A stretch of 64,000 nt of DNA, taken from contig NZ_BOMB01000021.1 in NCBI RefSeq assembly GCF_016861975.1, positions 62,001 to 126,000 on the forward strand. Reading direction: 5' to 3'. A model generated the notes under the pieces. It saw nothing but the letters and a program-made list of their open reading frames with translations, was not told the DNA's origin and made no database searches. A program made the position numbers and the translations under genes. The stretch is from Actinocatenispora rupis (lineage in GTDB: Bacteria > Actinomycetota > Actinomycetes > Mycobacteriales > Micromonosporaceae). How positions within the stretch are numbered: the first letter of the stretch is position 1; every line of letters begins with the position of its first letter. Below, piece after piece: positions 1 to 7,480 of the stretch.

Positions 1-202
1 GATCGACGGCGTCGAGCAGCTCACCCGCTATCTGGAACTGCTGAACCGCGACCCGCTGCTCGCGCCCGTCGCCGGCATCTTCGCCGCGCAGGAGATCAAG
101 CCGCAGGCCAAGGTACTCGCCGGCGACCGCGGCATCCGTTGCGTCACCGTGGACTACCACAAGCTGCGCGGTATGGGATCGGACGAGCTGACCCTGTTCT
201 GA
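1..202 (+). CDS. nucS: Endonuclease NucS, C-terminal end (partial)
   Basis: Only the last 67 codons are present, read from base 2; the gene starts outside the window. The segment contains the C-terminal nuclease-domain signature of NucS/EndoMS: a [14 protein letters not shown] helix, then [13 protein letters not shown], then a CVTVDY strand, ending in DELTLF. NucS is the mismatch-specific endonuclease that replaces MutS/MutL in most actinobacteria and archaea, cutting both strands at mismatches and acting with the beta clamp. The QEIK residues belong to the RecB-like nuclease core (family knowledge). The gene converges on the aldehyde dehydrogenase gene; a 17-bp palindrome lies in the 51-bp gap. 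Identification rests on motif recognition of a short fragment but is very characteristic. Confidence 0.88.
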   Translation, partial: IDGVEQLTRYLELLNRDPLLAPVAGIFAAQEIKPQAKVLAGDRGIRCVTVDYHKLRGMGSDELTLF

Positions 203-207
203 CCGAT

Positions 208-224
208 CCGTCCACAGTGGACGG
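208..224. terminator. 17-bp palindrome between convergent genes (GTCCACAGTGGAC copy 1)
   Basis: CCGTCCAC-A-GTGGACGG is a perfect palindrome around one central base, between the convergent ends of nucS and the aldehyde dehydrogenase gene. Position suggests a bidirectional terminator, but the core GTCCACAGTGGAC also occurs at 4117, 45531 and 63332, two of these inside genes, so it may be another kind of site. Confidence 0.4.
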
Positions 225-253
225 AGGTCCGGGAGCCTGTGGTGCGGCGACCG

Positions 254-1774
254 TCAGCCGCGGCCGTGCAGGAAACGTACGAGCCGCTGCACGAACTCGT
301 CGGTACGCCGGCCGCGGCGGAACGACAGCACCGGCAGCGGCGTACGGAAGCGGCGGCGGGCGATCGCCTTCGGCCGGGTGAACTCGCGCAGCCCGTCGGC
401 GCCGTGGATGCGCCCAAAGCCGGAGTCGCCGACGCCGCCGAACGGCAGCGACGGCAGCGCCACGAACGCCATCGCCGAGTTGACCGAGGTCATGCCGGAC
501 CGCAGCCGCCGCGCGGTGGCCATCGCCCGGCGCCGCGAGAACACCGACGAACCCAGCCCGTACGGGGTGGCGTTGGCGCGGCGGACCGCCTCGTCCAGGC
601 TCGGTACCCGGGTGACGGTCAGCGTCGGCCCGAACGTCTCCTCGCGTACGGCGGCGGCGTCCTCGGGTACGTCGAGCAGGATCGTCGGGTGCACGTACGG
701 CGGCTGCACCGCGTCGGGGCCGCCGAGTACGACGGTGCCGCCGCGCTCGACCGCGTCGGTGATGTGCCGGCGGATGATGTCGACCTGGCCGGGCATGGTG
801 ATCGGGCCGAGATCGGCGTCCTCGTCGCCGACCGTCAGGGCCTCCGCATTCGCCTTGAGCTTCGCCACGAACTCGTCGGCGACCGCGTCCAGCACGTACA
901 CCCGCTCGATGCCGACGCAGGTCTGTCCGGCGTTGCTCATGCCGGCCCAGCAGGCCGCGTCGGCCGCGTCGTCGAGGTCGGCGTCCGCGTCGACGATCAT
1001 CGCGTCCTTGCCACCGCACTCCACGAGCACCGGGGTCAGCGTCTCGGCGCACGCCGCCATGACCCGCTTCCCGGTACGCGTCGAGCCGGTGAACGCCACC
1101 TTGTCCACGCCCGAACCGCACAGCGCCGCGCCGGTGTCACCGAGCCCGTGCACCACCTGGAACACCGGCGCGTCCGACACCACCTCGGCGAACGAGTCGA
1201 CCAGCCACTGCCCGACCGCCGGCGTGTACTCGCTGGGCTTGAAGACGACCGCGTTGCCCGCGGCCAGCGCGTACGCGATGGAACCGAGGGGGGTGAAGAC
1301 CGGGTAGTTCCACGGGCCGATCACCCCCACCACCCCGAACGGCTGGTACTCCACGACCGCGCCCATGTCGGGCATCAGCAGGCTGCCGCCGACCCGGCGC
1401 GGGCCGAGTACGCGGCGGGCGTTGCGGGCCGACCAGGCCACGTGCTCGACGGCGGCGGTGACCTCCAGCAGCGCGTCGCTGACCGGCTTCCCGCCGTCCG
1501 CGTGCACGACCCGGGCCAGTTCGGGCATTCGGCGGGCGAGCGCGGCGGCCCAGCGGCGCAGGCGTTCGGCCCGGCCGGCGAAGCCGAGGCCGCCCCACCA
1601 GTCGGCCGCGCCCCGCGCCCGCGTCACCGCCGCGCGTACCTCGCCCGGCCCGGCCACCGGGTACTCCCCGACGAGGGCGCCGGTTCCCGGGTTGGTGGAC
1701 CGGAGCCGGCCGTCCACGACCACCGGCATGCCCGGTGCCTGCGATCCGGCCGTCGCGTGCGTCTCGGTCGTCAT
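254..1774 (-). CDS. NAD(P)-dependent aldehyde dehydrogenase, succinate-semialdehyde dehydrogenase-like
   Basis: A 506-residue ALDH-superfamily enzyme that would oxidise an aldehyde to the acid in the cytoplasm. The catalytic cysteine is C286 in NAGQTC, the general base is E252 in LVECGGKD, and the cofactor loop FTGSTRTGKR is present; the N-terminal part carries the GPWNYP motif. The ECGGKDAMIV stretch resembles mycobacterial GabD2-type enzymes, so succinate semialdehyde is a plausible substrate, but substrate cannot be fixed from sequence. Length is typical of the family. It starts at ATG 1774 and is followed (with a 73-bp gap upstream) by the kinase/SDR pair on the same strand; no GABA transaminase is nearby to support the pathway. 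Confidence 0.88.
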   Translation of the reverse strand: MTTETHATAGSQAPGMPVVVDGRLRSTNPGTGALVGEYPVAGPGEVRAAVTRARGAADWWGGLGFAGRAERLRRWAAALARRMPELARVVHADGGKPVSDALLEVTAAVEHVAWSARNARRVLGPRRVGGSLLMPDMGAVVEYQPFGVVGVIGPWNYPVFTPLGSIAYALAAGNAVVFKPSEYTPAVGQWLVDSFAEVVSDAPVFQVVHGLGDTGAALCGSGVDKVAFTGSTRTGKRVMAACAETLTPVLVECGGKDAMIVDADADLDDAADAACWAGMSNAGQTCVGIERVYVLDAVADEFVAKLKANAEALTVGDEDADLGPITMPGQVDIIRRHITDAVERGGTVVLGGPDAVQPPYVHPTILLDVPEDAAAVREETFGPTLTVTRVPSLDEAVRRANATPYGLGSSVFSRRRAMATARRLRSGMTSVNSAMAFVALPSLPFGGVGDSGFGRIHGADGLREFTRPKAIARRRFRTPLPVLSFRRGRRTDEFVQRLVRFLHGRG

Positions 1775-1847
1775 GCCGCGAGTCTAGGCCGATTCCGTAC
1801 CCGGCGGTAACCACGAGAACCGGACGGCCCGGCACCGACCCGGTGAT

Positions 1848-2333
1848 TCAGCGCAGCGCGGCGAGGGCGGCGGCGAGCTGGTCGGCGAGCGGACCCAGCC
1901 CGTCCACCACCACCTCCGCGTACGCCCGGGACGGGGCGACGTGCAGCTCGTAGCCGGGGCGTACCCGGGTCAGGTAGCGGGTGGCGGCGTCGGCCAGCGA
2001 CGGCGGCTCGGTCGTACGGGACTGGCGCAGCAGCTTGCGCGCCAGCCGTACGTCGGGCGGGGTCTCCAGCCAGAGCCGGTGCGTGCACACCGCGCGCACC
2101 GCGGGCAGGGCCAGTACGAAGTGGCCCTCCAGGACGACGGTCGGGCCGGCGGCGCGGACCGCGGCCAGCGCACCCGGTACGTCGAACGCGTCCGGCCGGT
2201 TCCGGTCCAGCTCCCGGTCGGTGCTGCGGTAGTGGTCGTCCAGGCGTACGACGGCGGCGCGGAGATGGTCGGCGAGGGCGGTGGCGAGCGTCGACTTGCC
2301 CGCGCCCGCACCCCCGGCGAGACCGACGATCAC
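1848..2333 (-). CDS. Uridine kinase-like P-loop nucleoside kinase
   Basis: A 161-residue cytoplasmic P-loop kinase. Walker A is GGAGAGKST at residues 7-15; LDDHYRSTD after it matches the substrate-binding DD(F/Y)Y segment of uridine kinases, and VVLEGHF is the Walker B-like strand. Short actinobacterial proteins of this kind are annotated as uridine kinase or (d)CMP/uridine kinase-like; the exact phosphate acceptor is uncertain. The start is GTG at 2333, whose bases overlap the TGA stop of the upstream SDR gene (GTGA), so the two are translationally coupled. Confidence 0.75.
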   Translation of the reverse strand: MIVGLAGGAGAGKSTLATALADHLRAAVVRLDDHYRSTDRELDRNRPDAFDVPGALAAVRAAGPTVVLEGHFVLALPAVRAVCTHRLWLETPPDVRLARKLLRQSRTTEPPSLADAATRYLTRVRPGYELHVAPSRAYAEVVVDGLGPLADQLAAALAALR

Positions 2334-3010
2334 AGGTGCTCGGCGACGATCCGGGCGGCGACCTCGGCGGGGGAGGGCAGCTCGCCGCGGGCGGCCAGCC
2401 CGGCGTAGCGCTCCCGGTCCGGGAAGTACACGTCGGTACTGCCGCGCAGCAGCGCCTGCATGTCGGTGTCCATCACGCCCGGGTTCACGTTCGCGACGCT
2501 CACCCGCGGATCCTCCGCGTACTGCCCGGCGACGGCGTCGAAGAACATCTCGCCGCCCGCCTTGGTCGCGCAGTACGTGGCCCAGCCGCCGATGACGCGG
2601 CGCGCCGCACCCGACGACACGAACACGACACGTACCGGACGGTCGGTGGCCGCGGCCAGCAGCGCGTTCGTGAGCAGCATCGGGGCGAGCAGGTTGACGT
2701 GCACGGTCGCGGTGACCCGGGCCGCGTCGAGCGTGCCGACCGCACCGACCGGCTCGACCGACCCGGCGTTGTGCACCAGCGCGAGCGGCCCGTCCGTCGC
2801 GGCCACGAACGTGGCGACGTCCGGCACCTCCGGTACGGACAGGTCGGCGGTGGCCAGGCGGATCCGGTCCGGCTCGGCGCGCGCGGCCCGCCGCTGCTCG
2901 TCGGTGAACCCGCGACCCACGGCGAGCAGCGTGTCCCCGCGCGCGGCCAGCGCCGCGAACAGCTCCCGGCCCAGCCCGCGCGACACCCCGGTCAGTACCG
3001 TGGCGACCAT
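2330..3010 (-). CDS. Short-chain dehydrogenase/reductase (SDR)
   Basis: A 226-residue classical SDR. The Rossmann nucleotide motif TGVSRGLG lies at residues 7-14, NAG at 81-83, the catalytic serine in VSSG (S132/S133) and the Y146-x3-K150 pair in YCATK. It is an NAD(P)H oxidoreductase of unknown substrate. ATG at 3010 was chosen because the Rossmann fold begins immediately after it; a much longer upstream extension in this frame runs antisense through the neighbouring dehydrogenase and is not coding. The stop overlaps the start of the kinase gene. It is divergent from the 3-hydroxyacyl-CoA dehydrogenase gene, so a shared 110-bp promoter region is likely. Confidence 0.85.
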   Translation of the reverse strand: MVATVLTGVSRGLGRELFAALAARGDTLLAVGRGFTDEQRRAARAEPDRIRLATADLSVPEVPDVATFVAATDGPLALVHNAGSVEPVGAVGTLDAARVTATVHVNLLAPMLLTNALLAAATDRPVRVVFVSSGAARRVIGGWATYCATKAGGEMFFDAVAGQYAEDPRVSVANVNPGVMDTDMQALLRGSTDVYFPDRERYAGLAARGELPSPAEVAARIVAEHL

Positions 3011-3121
3011 CCGTACCCCTCCCGGTCCCGTACCCGACGAGCCGATGCTACGGGCGGTGAACGAGCGTTCGGGTACGGGTGGGAGGATCGCCGGCGGATG
3101 TCGCGTACAGGGAGGTCGACG

Positions 3122-4675
3122 GTGGCGGACGGGATCGGTGCGGTCGGGGTGGTCGGGCTCGGCACGATGGGCGCCGGGATCGTGGAGGTGTTCGCCCGCA
3201 ACGGGCTGCCGGTGACCGCGCTGGAGATCGACCAGGCGGCGCTGGACCGGGGCCGCGCCACGCTGGTGAAGTCCACCGACCGGGCCGTCGCCAAGGGCCG
3301 GCTCACCGCGGAACAGGCCGCGGAGATCCACGACCGCGTCACCTTCACCACCTCGTACGAGGGGATGGGTGGGGTCGACCTGGTGGTCGAGGCGGCGCCC
3401 GAGCGGATGGCGGTCAAGCGGGCCGTGTTCACCGAACTCGACCGGGTCTGCCCGCCGCACGCGATCCTCGCCACCAACACCAGCTCGCTGTCGGTGACCG
3501 AGATCGCGCACCACACCGGCCGGCCCGAACGCGTCGTCGGCATGCACTTCTTCAACCCCGCGCCGGTGATGAAGCTCGTCGAGGTCATCAGCACCGTACG
3601 CACCGATCCGGCCGTCGCCGCCGCCGTCACCGACCTGTGCGGCACGCTGCGCAAGACCCCCGTCACCGCCGCCGACCGGCCCGGCTTCGTCGCGAACTAC
3701 CTGCTCCTCGGCTACCTCAACCAGGCCGCCTGGCTCGTCCAGGACGGGTACGTCGGCCGCGACGACCTCGACGAGGCCATGCGGCTCGGCGCCGGCCTGC
3801 CCATGGGGCCGCTCACCCTCATGGACCTCATCGGCATCGACACGATCGTCGAGATCCTCGACGTCATCCACGCGTACGGCGGGGGCAGCCGCCGGCACGC
3901 CTGCGCGCCGATCCTGCGCCAGCTCGCCGCCGCAGGCCGGCTCGGCCGCAAGACCGGACACGGCTTCCACCCGTACCCGACGACCGCGCCGCTGGTGGCC
4001 GAGGCGGCCCCGGCGCCGGAATCCGTTGCGGTACTGGACGATCCGGCCGCGGCCGACGCGCTGTCCGCCGCCGGCGTACGGGTGCACCGGGCCACCGCGG
4101 CCGACGACCCCGCACTGTCCACAGTGGACCTCGTACTGGTCGGGCACGGCGCACCGGCCGAGACGTACCGGACCCTCGGGGCCGTCGTACGCGCCGGCAC
4201 CGTCATCGCCGTCGACTCCTCCACCGACCCCGTCACCGCACTCGCCACCGCCACCGGACACCCCGACACCGTCGCCGGCCTCCACCTCGTCGGCGACCTC
4301 GTCGAGATCGCCCGCACCGTACTCACCGCCGACGCCACCGTCACCGCCGCCCGCGGCCTCGCCGGCGCACTCGGCCGACGCGCCATCGTCGTCGCCGAAC
4401 GCGCCGGACTCGTCGTCGACGCACTACTCGTCCCGTACCTCAACGACGCCGTCGGACTCCTCGCCGCCAAGTACGCCGACGCCGACGGCATCGACCACGC
4501 CATGACCCTCGGCTGCGGATACCCGGAAGGGCCCATCGCGCTCGCCGACCGGCTCGGGGGTGCGACCGTACTGGAGATCGCCCGGGCGCTGTGGGCGGAA
4601 AGCGGCGAGGCCAGCCTTGCGCCGGTACCGCTGCTGTCGCAGGTGGTGGCGGCGGGGGTGGCGCTGCGGCGCTGA
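3122..4675 (+). CDS. 3-hydroxyacyl-CoA dehydrogenase (PaaH/Hbd-like, two C-terminal domains)
   Basis: A 517-residue enzyme of fatty-acid or phenylacetate catabolism that oxidises (3S)-hydroxyacyl-CoA to 3-ketoacyl-CoA with NAD+. The NAD site GLGTMGAG sits near residue 12, NTSSLSVTEIA and GMHFFNPAPVMKLVEVI are the diagnostic N-domain blocks, and a first HCDH C-terminal domain (PGFVANYLL) is followed by a degenerate second unit with a repeat of the same fold (AGLVVDALLVPYLNDA). The stand-alone two-C-domain layout is typical of actinobacterial PaaH-like proteins. GTG 3122 was chosen because GGAGG at 3111-3115 is 6 nt upstream; an ATG at 3098 is possible. Codons 333-337 (STVD) carry the GTCCACAGTGGAC palindrome with a rare ACA codon. 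Confidence 0.88.
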   Translation: MADGIGAVGVVGLGTMGAGIVEVFARNGLPVTALEIDQAALDRGRATLVKSTDRAVAKGRLTAEQAAEIHDRVTFTTSYEGMGGVDLVVEAAPERMAVKRAVFTELDRVCPPHAILATNTSSLSVTEIAHHTGRPERVVGMHFFNPAPVMKLVEVISTVRTDPAVAAAVTDLCGTLRKTPVTAADRPGFVANYLLLGYLNQAAWLVQDGYVGRDDLDEAMRLGAGLPMGPLTLMDLIGIDTIVEILDVIHAYGGGSRRHACAPILRQLAAAGRLGRKTGHGFHPYPTTAPLVAEAAPAPESVAVLDDPAAADALSAAGVRVHRATAADDPALSTVDLVLVGHGAPAETYRTLGAVVRAGTVIAVDSSTDPVTALATATGHPDTVAGLHLVGDLVEIARTVLTADATVTAARGLAGALGRRAIVVAERAGLVVDALLVPYLNDAVGLLAAKYADADGIDHAMTLGCGYPEGPIALADRLGGATVLEIARALWAESGEASLAPVPLLSQVVAAGVALRR

Positions 4676-5210
4676 GCCGTCGTTGGCCTGGCCGGGACTG
4701 GCCGCCTTGCCGGGTGGGCTGGGCGGCCTGGCCGGCCGGCACAGGCTGTTCGGGCTGTTCTGCCGGGACGGGCTGGGCGGTCTGTTCGGCTTGGATGGAC
4801 TGAGCGGGGCTGGGCGGCCTGGTCGGCGGGGACAGGCTGTTCGGGCTAAGCGAGGTTGGGTGGCCTGTTCTGCCGGGGACAGGCTGGGCGGCCTGTGTGG
4901 ATTTGATGGACCGAGCGGGGCTTGGCGGGGCTGGACACCAGGCCAGGTTTCGCGGTCGAGTTTCTCGGCGTTGGCCCGGTCGGCCCGGTCGGGCTGGTCG
5001 GCTTGGCCGCGGCTTGTCGCGTCGGGTGCGTTGGGTGCGTCTCGCGCGCTTGAAGCAAGATCAACTGCGCTATCGATTGTCCAATTGTTCAACTGTCCAA
5101 CAGTTCAACAATTGAACAAAAATCGGTCGTACCGATCGGCTCGGAAATCAGGGTCCTCTCCGGGGTCGCGCGCCCGCGGTGACCCGTCCGCGCGTCTTAT
5201 GCTGATCCGC
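4676..5210. other. Non-coding region with degenerate repeats and an AT-rich island
   Basis: No convincing gene in 535 bases. Bases 4686-4960 are a degenerate repeat tract built from GGGCTGGGCGGCCTG-like and GGACAGGCTGTTCGGGCT-like units (the latter near-exact at 4739 and 4830) with related GATGGACTGAGCGGGGCT / GATGGACCGAGCGGGGCT segments. Bases 5070-5125 are an AT-rich island carrying an inverted repeat. Open frames run through the tract but contain only low-complexity peptides. Confidence 0.6.
5082..5114. repeat. Near-perfect 15-bp inverted repeat in an AT-rich island
   Basis: Left arm CAATTGTTCAACTGT (5082-5096) and right arm ACAGTTCAACAATTG (5100-5114) match at 14 of 15 positions around a CCA loop. 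The region is conspicuously AT-rich against the rest of the window. It lacks a T-run on either side, so an operator or a transferred fragment is as likely as a terminator. Confidence 0.6.
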
Positions 5211-5212
5211 AT
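5198..5212 (+). promoter_or_regulatory. Putative -10 (TATGCT) inside a repeated ATGCTGATCCGCAT motif
   Basis: TATGCT at 5198-5203 fits the actinobacterial TANNNT -10 and lies 7 nt before the ATG at 5211, which would make the following mRNA leaderless. The overlapping 14-mer ATGCTGATCCGCAT (5199-5212) recurs exactly at 29915-29928, in both cases followed by GGYACGTCGGACGGA. Confidence 0.4.
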
Positions 5213-5585
5213 GGCAGATGGCGGTACGTCGGACGGATCGGGCCCGTCCGCCGAGGAGGTCGCCGGGTCGTTGGCGGCTCGCCGGGCGCTCGGCCCGGAC
5301 GCGGAGGACGCGGTCATCGAGGCGTTCCTGGAGCGCACCGGGCAGGCCATCGACAAGCGGGTGGACGCGCGGCTGCAGCAGGTCCCGCCCCCGCCGCCGC
5401 TCCCGAACATGCCGCTTCCCCACACCGATCACACCCCTTTCGTACTGGCGATCGTCTCGCTCGGGGCGGGCATCCCGTTGACGGGCATCGCCACGCAGTT
5501 CAAGGGTGCCGGCCTGGTCGCGGTGGCGATGGTCTGGATCGGCATCGCGATGATCAACCTCATTTACAACCGCTACCGCCGCTGA
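5211..5585 (+). CDS. Small conserved membrane protein, function unknown
   Basis: A 124-residue protein with a hydrophilic, acidic N-terminal half (AEEVAGSLAARRALGPDAEDAVIEAFLERTG), a short proline linker (PPPPPLP) and two hydrophobic C-terminal segments, FVLAIVSLGAGIPLTGIA and GLVAVAMVWIGIAMINLIY, ending in the basic NRYRR. This looks like an N-terminal cytoplasmic domain tethered to the membrane. Similar proteins occur in streptomycetes as integral membrane proteins of unknown role. ATG 5211 was preferred to the in-frame ATG 5199 because a -10-like TATGCT overlaps the latter. Confidence 0.72.
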   Translation: MADGGTSDGSGPSAEEVAGSLAARRALGPDAEDAVIEAFLERTGQAIDKRVDARLQQVPPPPPLPNMPLPHTDHTPFVLAIVSLGAGIPLTGIATQFKGAGLVAVAMVWIGIAMINLIYNRYRR

Positions 5586-5648
5586 CCGCCGCGCCGCCGG
5601 CACGATCGGCGCGCGTACCCGCTGGCGCGGTGAAATACGCTTGACGCC

Positions 5649-5963
5649 GTGAGTCCCCGCCGCAACCGTCGCCACGTTTCCACCGCCCGCCAGGAGCCCG
5701 ACTCCGGCGTACGGCGCGGTGTGGAGACGTCGGAGTCCTGGCCGGACGGCGTGTGGCGGGTACGCCCGGTGACCGGTGACGCGGGCAAGACGTACCGCTG
5801 TCCGGGCTGCGACCAGGAGATCCGCCCCGGTACGGGCCATCTCGTGTGCTGGCCGGACGGTGCCGTGGACGACCGCCGGCACTGGCACACCGGCTGCTGG
5901 CGGGCCCGGCTGCGACGCGCCCCCGTACTCCAGCGTTCCCGCAACGCGCCCCGCTACGGCTGA
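5649..5963 (+). CDS. Small CxxC zinc-ribbon-like protein, function unknown
   Basis: A 104-residue basic protein starting at GTG 5649. The middle contains YRCPGCDQEI and, about 20 residues later, HLVCW and HWHTGCW, giving a Cx2C...C...H-x-H-x2-C pattern that could bind a metal. The N-terminus (SPRRNRRHV) and the C-terminus are arginine-rich, which hints at nucleic-acid or ribosome contact. Actinobacterial relatives are usually labelled 'ATP/GTP-binding protein' without evidence; no P-loop is visible here. It lies 63 bp after the preceding membrane protein gene, on the same strand. Confidence 0.7.
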   Translation: MSPRRNRRHVSTARQEPDSGVRRGVETSESWPDGVWRVRPVTGDAGKTYRCPGCDQEIRPGTGHLVCWPDGAVDDRRHWHTGCWRARLRRAPVLQRSRNAPRYG

Positions 5964-6604
5964 CGCCCCTCCCCGCCGCAGACCAACCGCCGCACCTCGC
6001 ACCTCCCGCGACCACGCCGCGCCGCAGCCACCACAGTGCTCGACCACCGCGGTTGCCCCACACTCTGGTCGAGCGGACCGCAGCGGGCGTCGGGCCCCGC
6101 CACAGCGCGTGCCCGGCCGTCATGGCCAGCACTCTGGTCGAACGCACCCCAGCCCGGCGTCGGAGTCGGGCCACAGTGCCCGCCCCGCCGTGGCTCGCCC
6201 GCGGTCTGGTCGAGCGCATCCCAGCCCAGAGTCGGAGTCCGTGGCTCATCCGCGGTCGGTCGGACCCCGGCCGGCGTCGGGCCCCGCCCGTCCGTGGCTC
6301 ATCCGCGGTCGGTCGGACCCCGGCCGGCGTCGGGCCCCGCCATAGCGCCCGCCAGTAAGGGCTCACCCGCGCTTCGGTCGAGCACACCCCTGCCCGGCGT
6401 CGGCCCACGCGGCGCTTTACCACCGCGGCTGCGCCGCTCGCCGGTCGCGCGCACCCCGGCCGCCGTCGGCCCCGCCGCAGCGACCGTCACGGCTCCACCC
6501 CGCACTCCGGTCGAGTCGAGCCGCTGCCCGGCGCCGGACCGAGCCCGACCCGAGCAGGGCGCACACGGTCGCGGGCCACCGTCGCGTCGAGGGGAGAGGA
6601 TGGC
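5964..6604. other. Gene-free region dominated by a repeat array
   Basis: No gene is supported in these 641 bases. Several frames remain open, but their peptides are Pro/Arg/Ser-rich, have no recognisable domain and simply follow the repeats at 6065-6560. The last 40 bases hold the ribosome-binding site GGGGAGAGG (6591-6599) of the next gene. Confidence 0.6.
6065..6560. repeat. Degenerate tandem repeat array, about eight units of 51-72 bp
   Basis: Units begin with CYGGTCGAGC-like sequence at 6065, 6134, 6206, 6257, 6310, 6375, 6441 and 6507. Each continues with CCCCAGCCCGGCGTCGG, then CCCCGCCACAGCGCCCG, then GGCTCACCCGCGGT-like sequence. Units 4 and 5 share almost 50 identical bases (6241-6287 against 6295-6341), a recent duplication; others are diverged by 20-35% and differ in length. 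Unit lengths are not multiples of three, which argues against a repeat protein. Confidence 0.7.
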
Positions 6605-7411
6605 GTGCCAGACTGGGGGATCGTGAGTGCTGCCATCCGGGCGAATTCGATCCTGCCGGCCCGTCGCGAGGACATCGAGCTGCACACCGCGGACGGGGTG
6701 ACGCTGGTCGGGGAGCTGGCGACGCCGTTGGACCGGCCGCCGGTGGCGACGGTGGTGTGTCTGCATCCGTTGCCGACGCACGGCGGCATGATGGACAGCC
6801 ACCTGTACCGGAAGGCGGCGTGGCGGTTGCCGGCGCTGGCCGGTCTGGCGGTGTTGCGTTTCAACTCCCGTGGTACGTCGAGCCTGCGTGGTACGTCGGG
6901 CGGCCGGTTCGACGAGGCGCGGGGGGAGCGGTTCGACGTGGCGGCCGCGATCGAGTACGCGGAGTTCCAGGATCTGCCGGACGTGTGGCTGCTCGGCTGG
7001 TCGTTCGGCACGGATCTGACGTTGATGTACGGCTGCGATCCGGCGGTGCGCGGCGCGATCCTGTTGTCGCCGCCGCTGCGGTACGCGGGGGCTTCGGACC
7101 TGGCGACCTGGGCGGAGTCGGGCAAGCCGGTCACGGCGCTCGTCCCGGAGCTGGACGACTACCTGCGGCCGGCGGAGGCGCGGGAGCGGTTCGCGGCGGT
7201 TCCGCAGGCCGAGGTGGTGGGCGTGCCGGGGGCGCGGCACCTGTGGGTGGGGCACGCGGAGCTGGTGCTGGACGAGATCGTACGGCGGGTGGCGCCGGCG
7301 GCGTTCCCGCTGCCGCGGACGTGGGACGGGCCGATGGAGTTCGGCGACGCCTCGGCGTACGCGGACCGTACGGTGGCGGCGTTCGGCGACAAACCGGTAC
7401 CGGGTCGCTGA
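6605..7411 (+). CDS. Alpha/beta hydrolase
   Basis: A 268-residue cytoplasmic alpha/beta-hydrolase. VVCLHPLPTHGG is the oxyanion-hole region after strand 3, FNSRGTSSLRG the strand-4 loop, and GWSFGTDL the nucleophile elbow with serine as nucleophile. A C-terminal HLWVGH supplies the likely histidine. Proteins with the HPLPTHGG motif are close to the dienelactone-hydrolase/acylglycerol-lipase-like group; substrate unknown. GTG 6605 has GGGGAGAGG 5 nt upstream; GTG 6623 is an alternative. The next gene is another, unrelated alpha/beta hydrolase 69 bp downstream. Confidence 0.82.
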   Translation: MPDWGIVSAAIRANSILPARREDIELHTADGVTLVGELATPLDRPPVATVVCLHPLPTHGGMMDSHLYRKAAWRLPALAGLAVLRFNSRGTSSLRGTSGGRFDEARGERFDVAAAIEYAEFQDLPDVWLLGWSFGTDLTLMYGCDPAVRGAILLSPPLRYAGASDLATWAESGKPVTALVPELDDYLRPAEARERFAAVPQAEVVGVPGARHLWVGHAELVLDEIVRRVAPAAFPLPRTWDGPMEFGDASAYADRTVAAFGDKPVPGR

Positions 7412-7480
7412 CCGCGGGAAGGGAAGTGCGTCACACCGGACGGTGCTGCGCGCGGCCGGCGGTACCGGCAGGATGGGCGG

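Noticed and set aside
6065-6560. Possible CRISPR array
   Set aside because: Units are contiguous, diverged and without regular unique spacers; no cas genes nearby.
5776-6626. Several overlapping open frames in the repeat array, including one of 196 codons
   Set aside because: They follow the repeats in all frames, with Arg/Ser/Pro-rich peptides; unit lengths not divisible by three would scramble any repeat protein.
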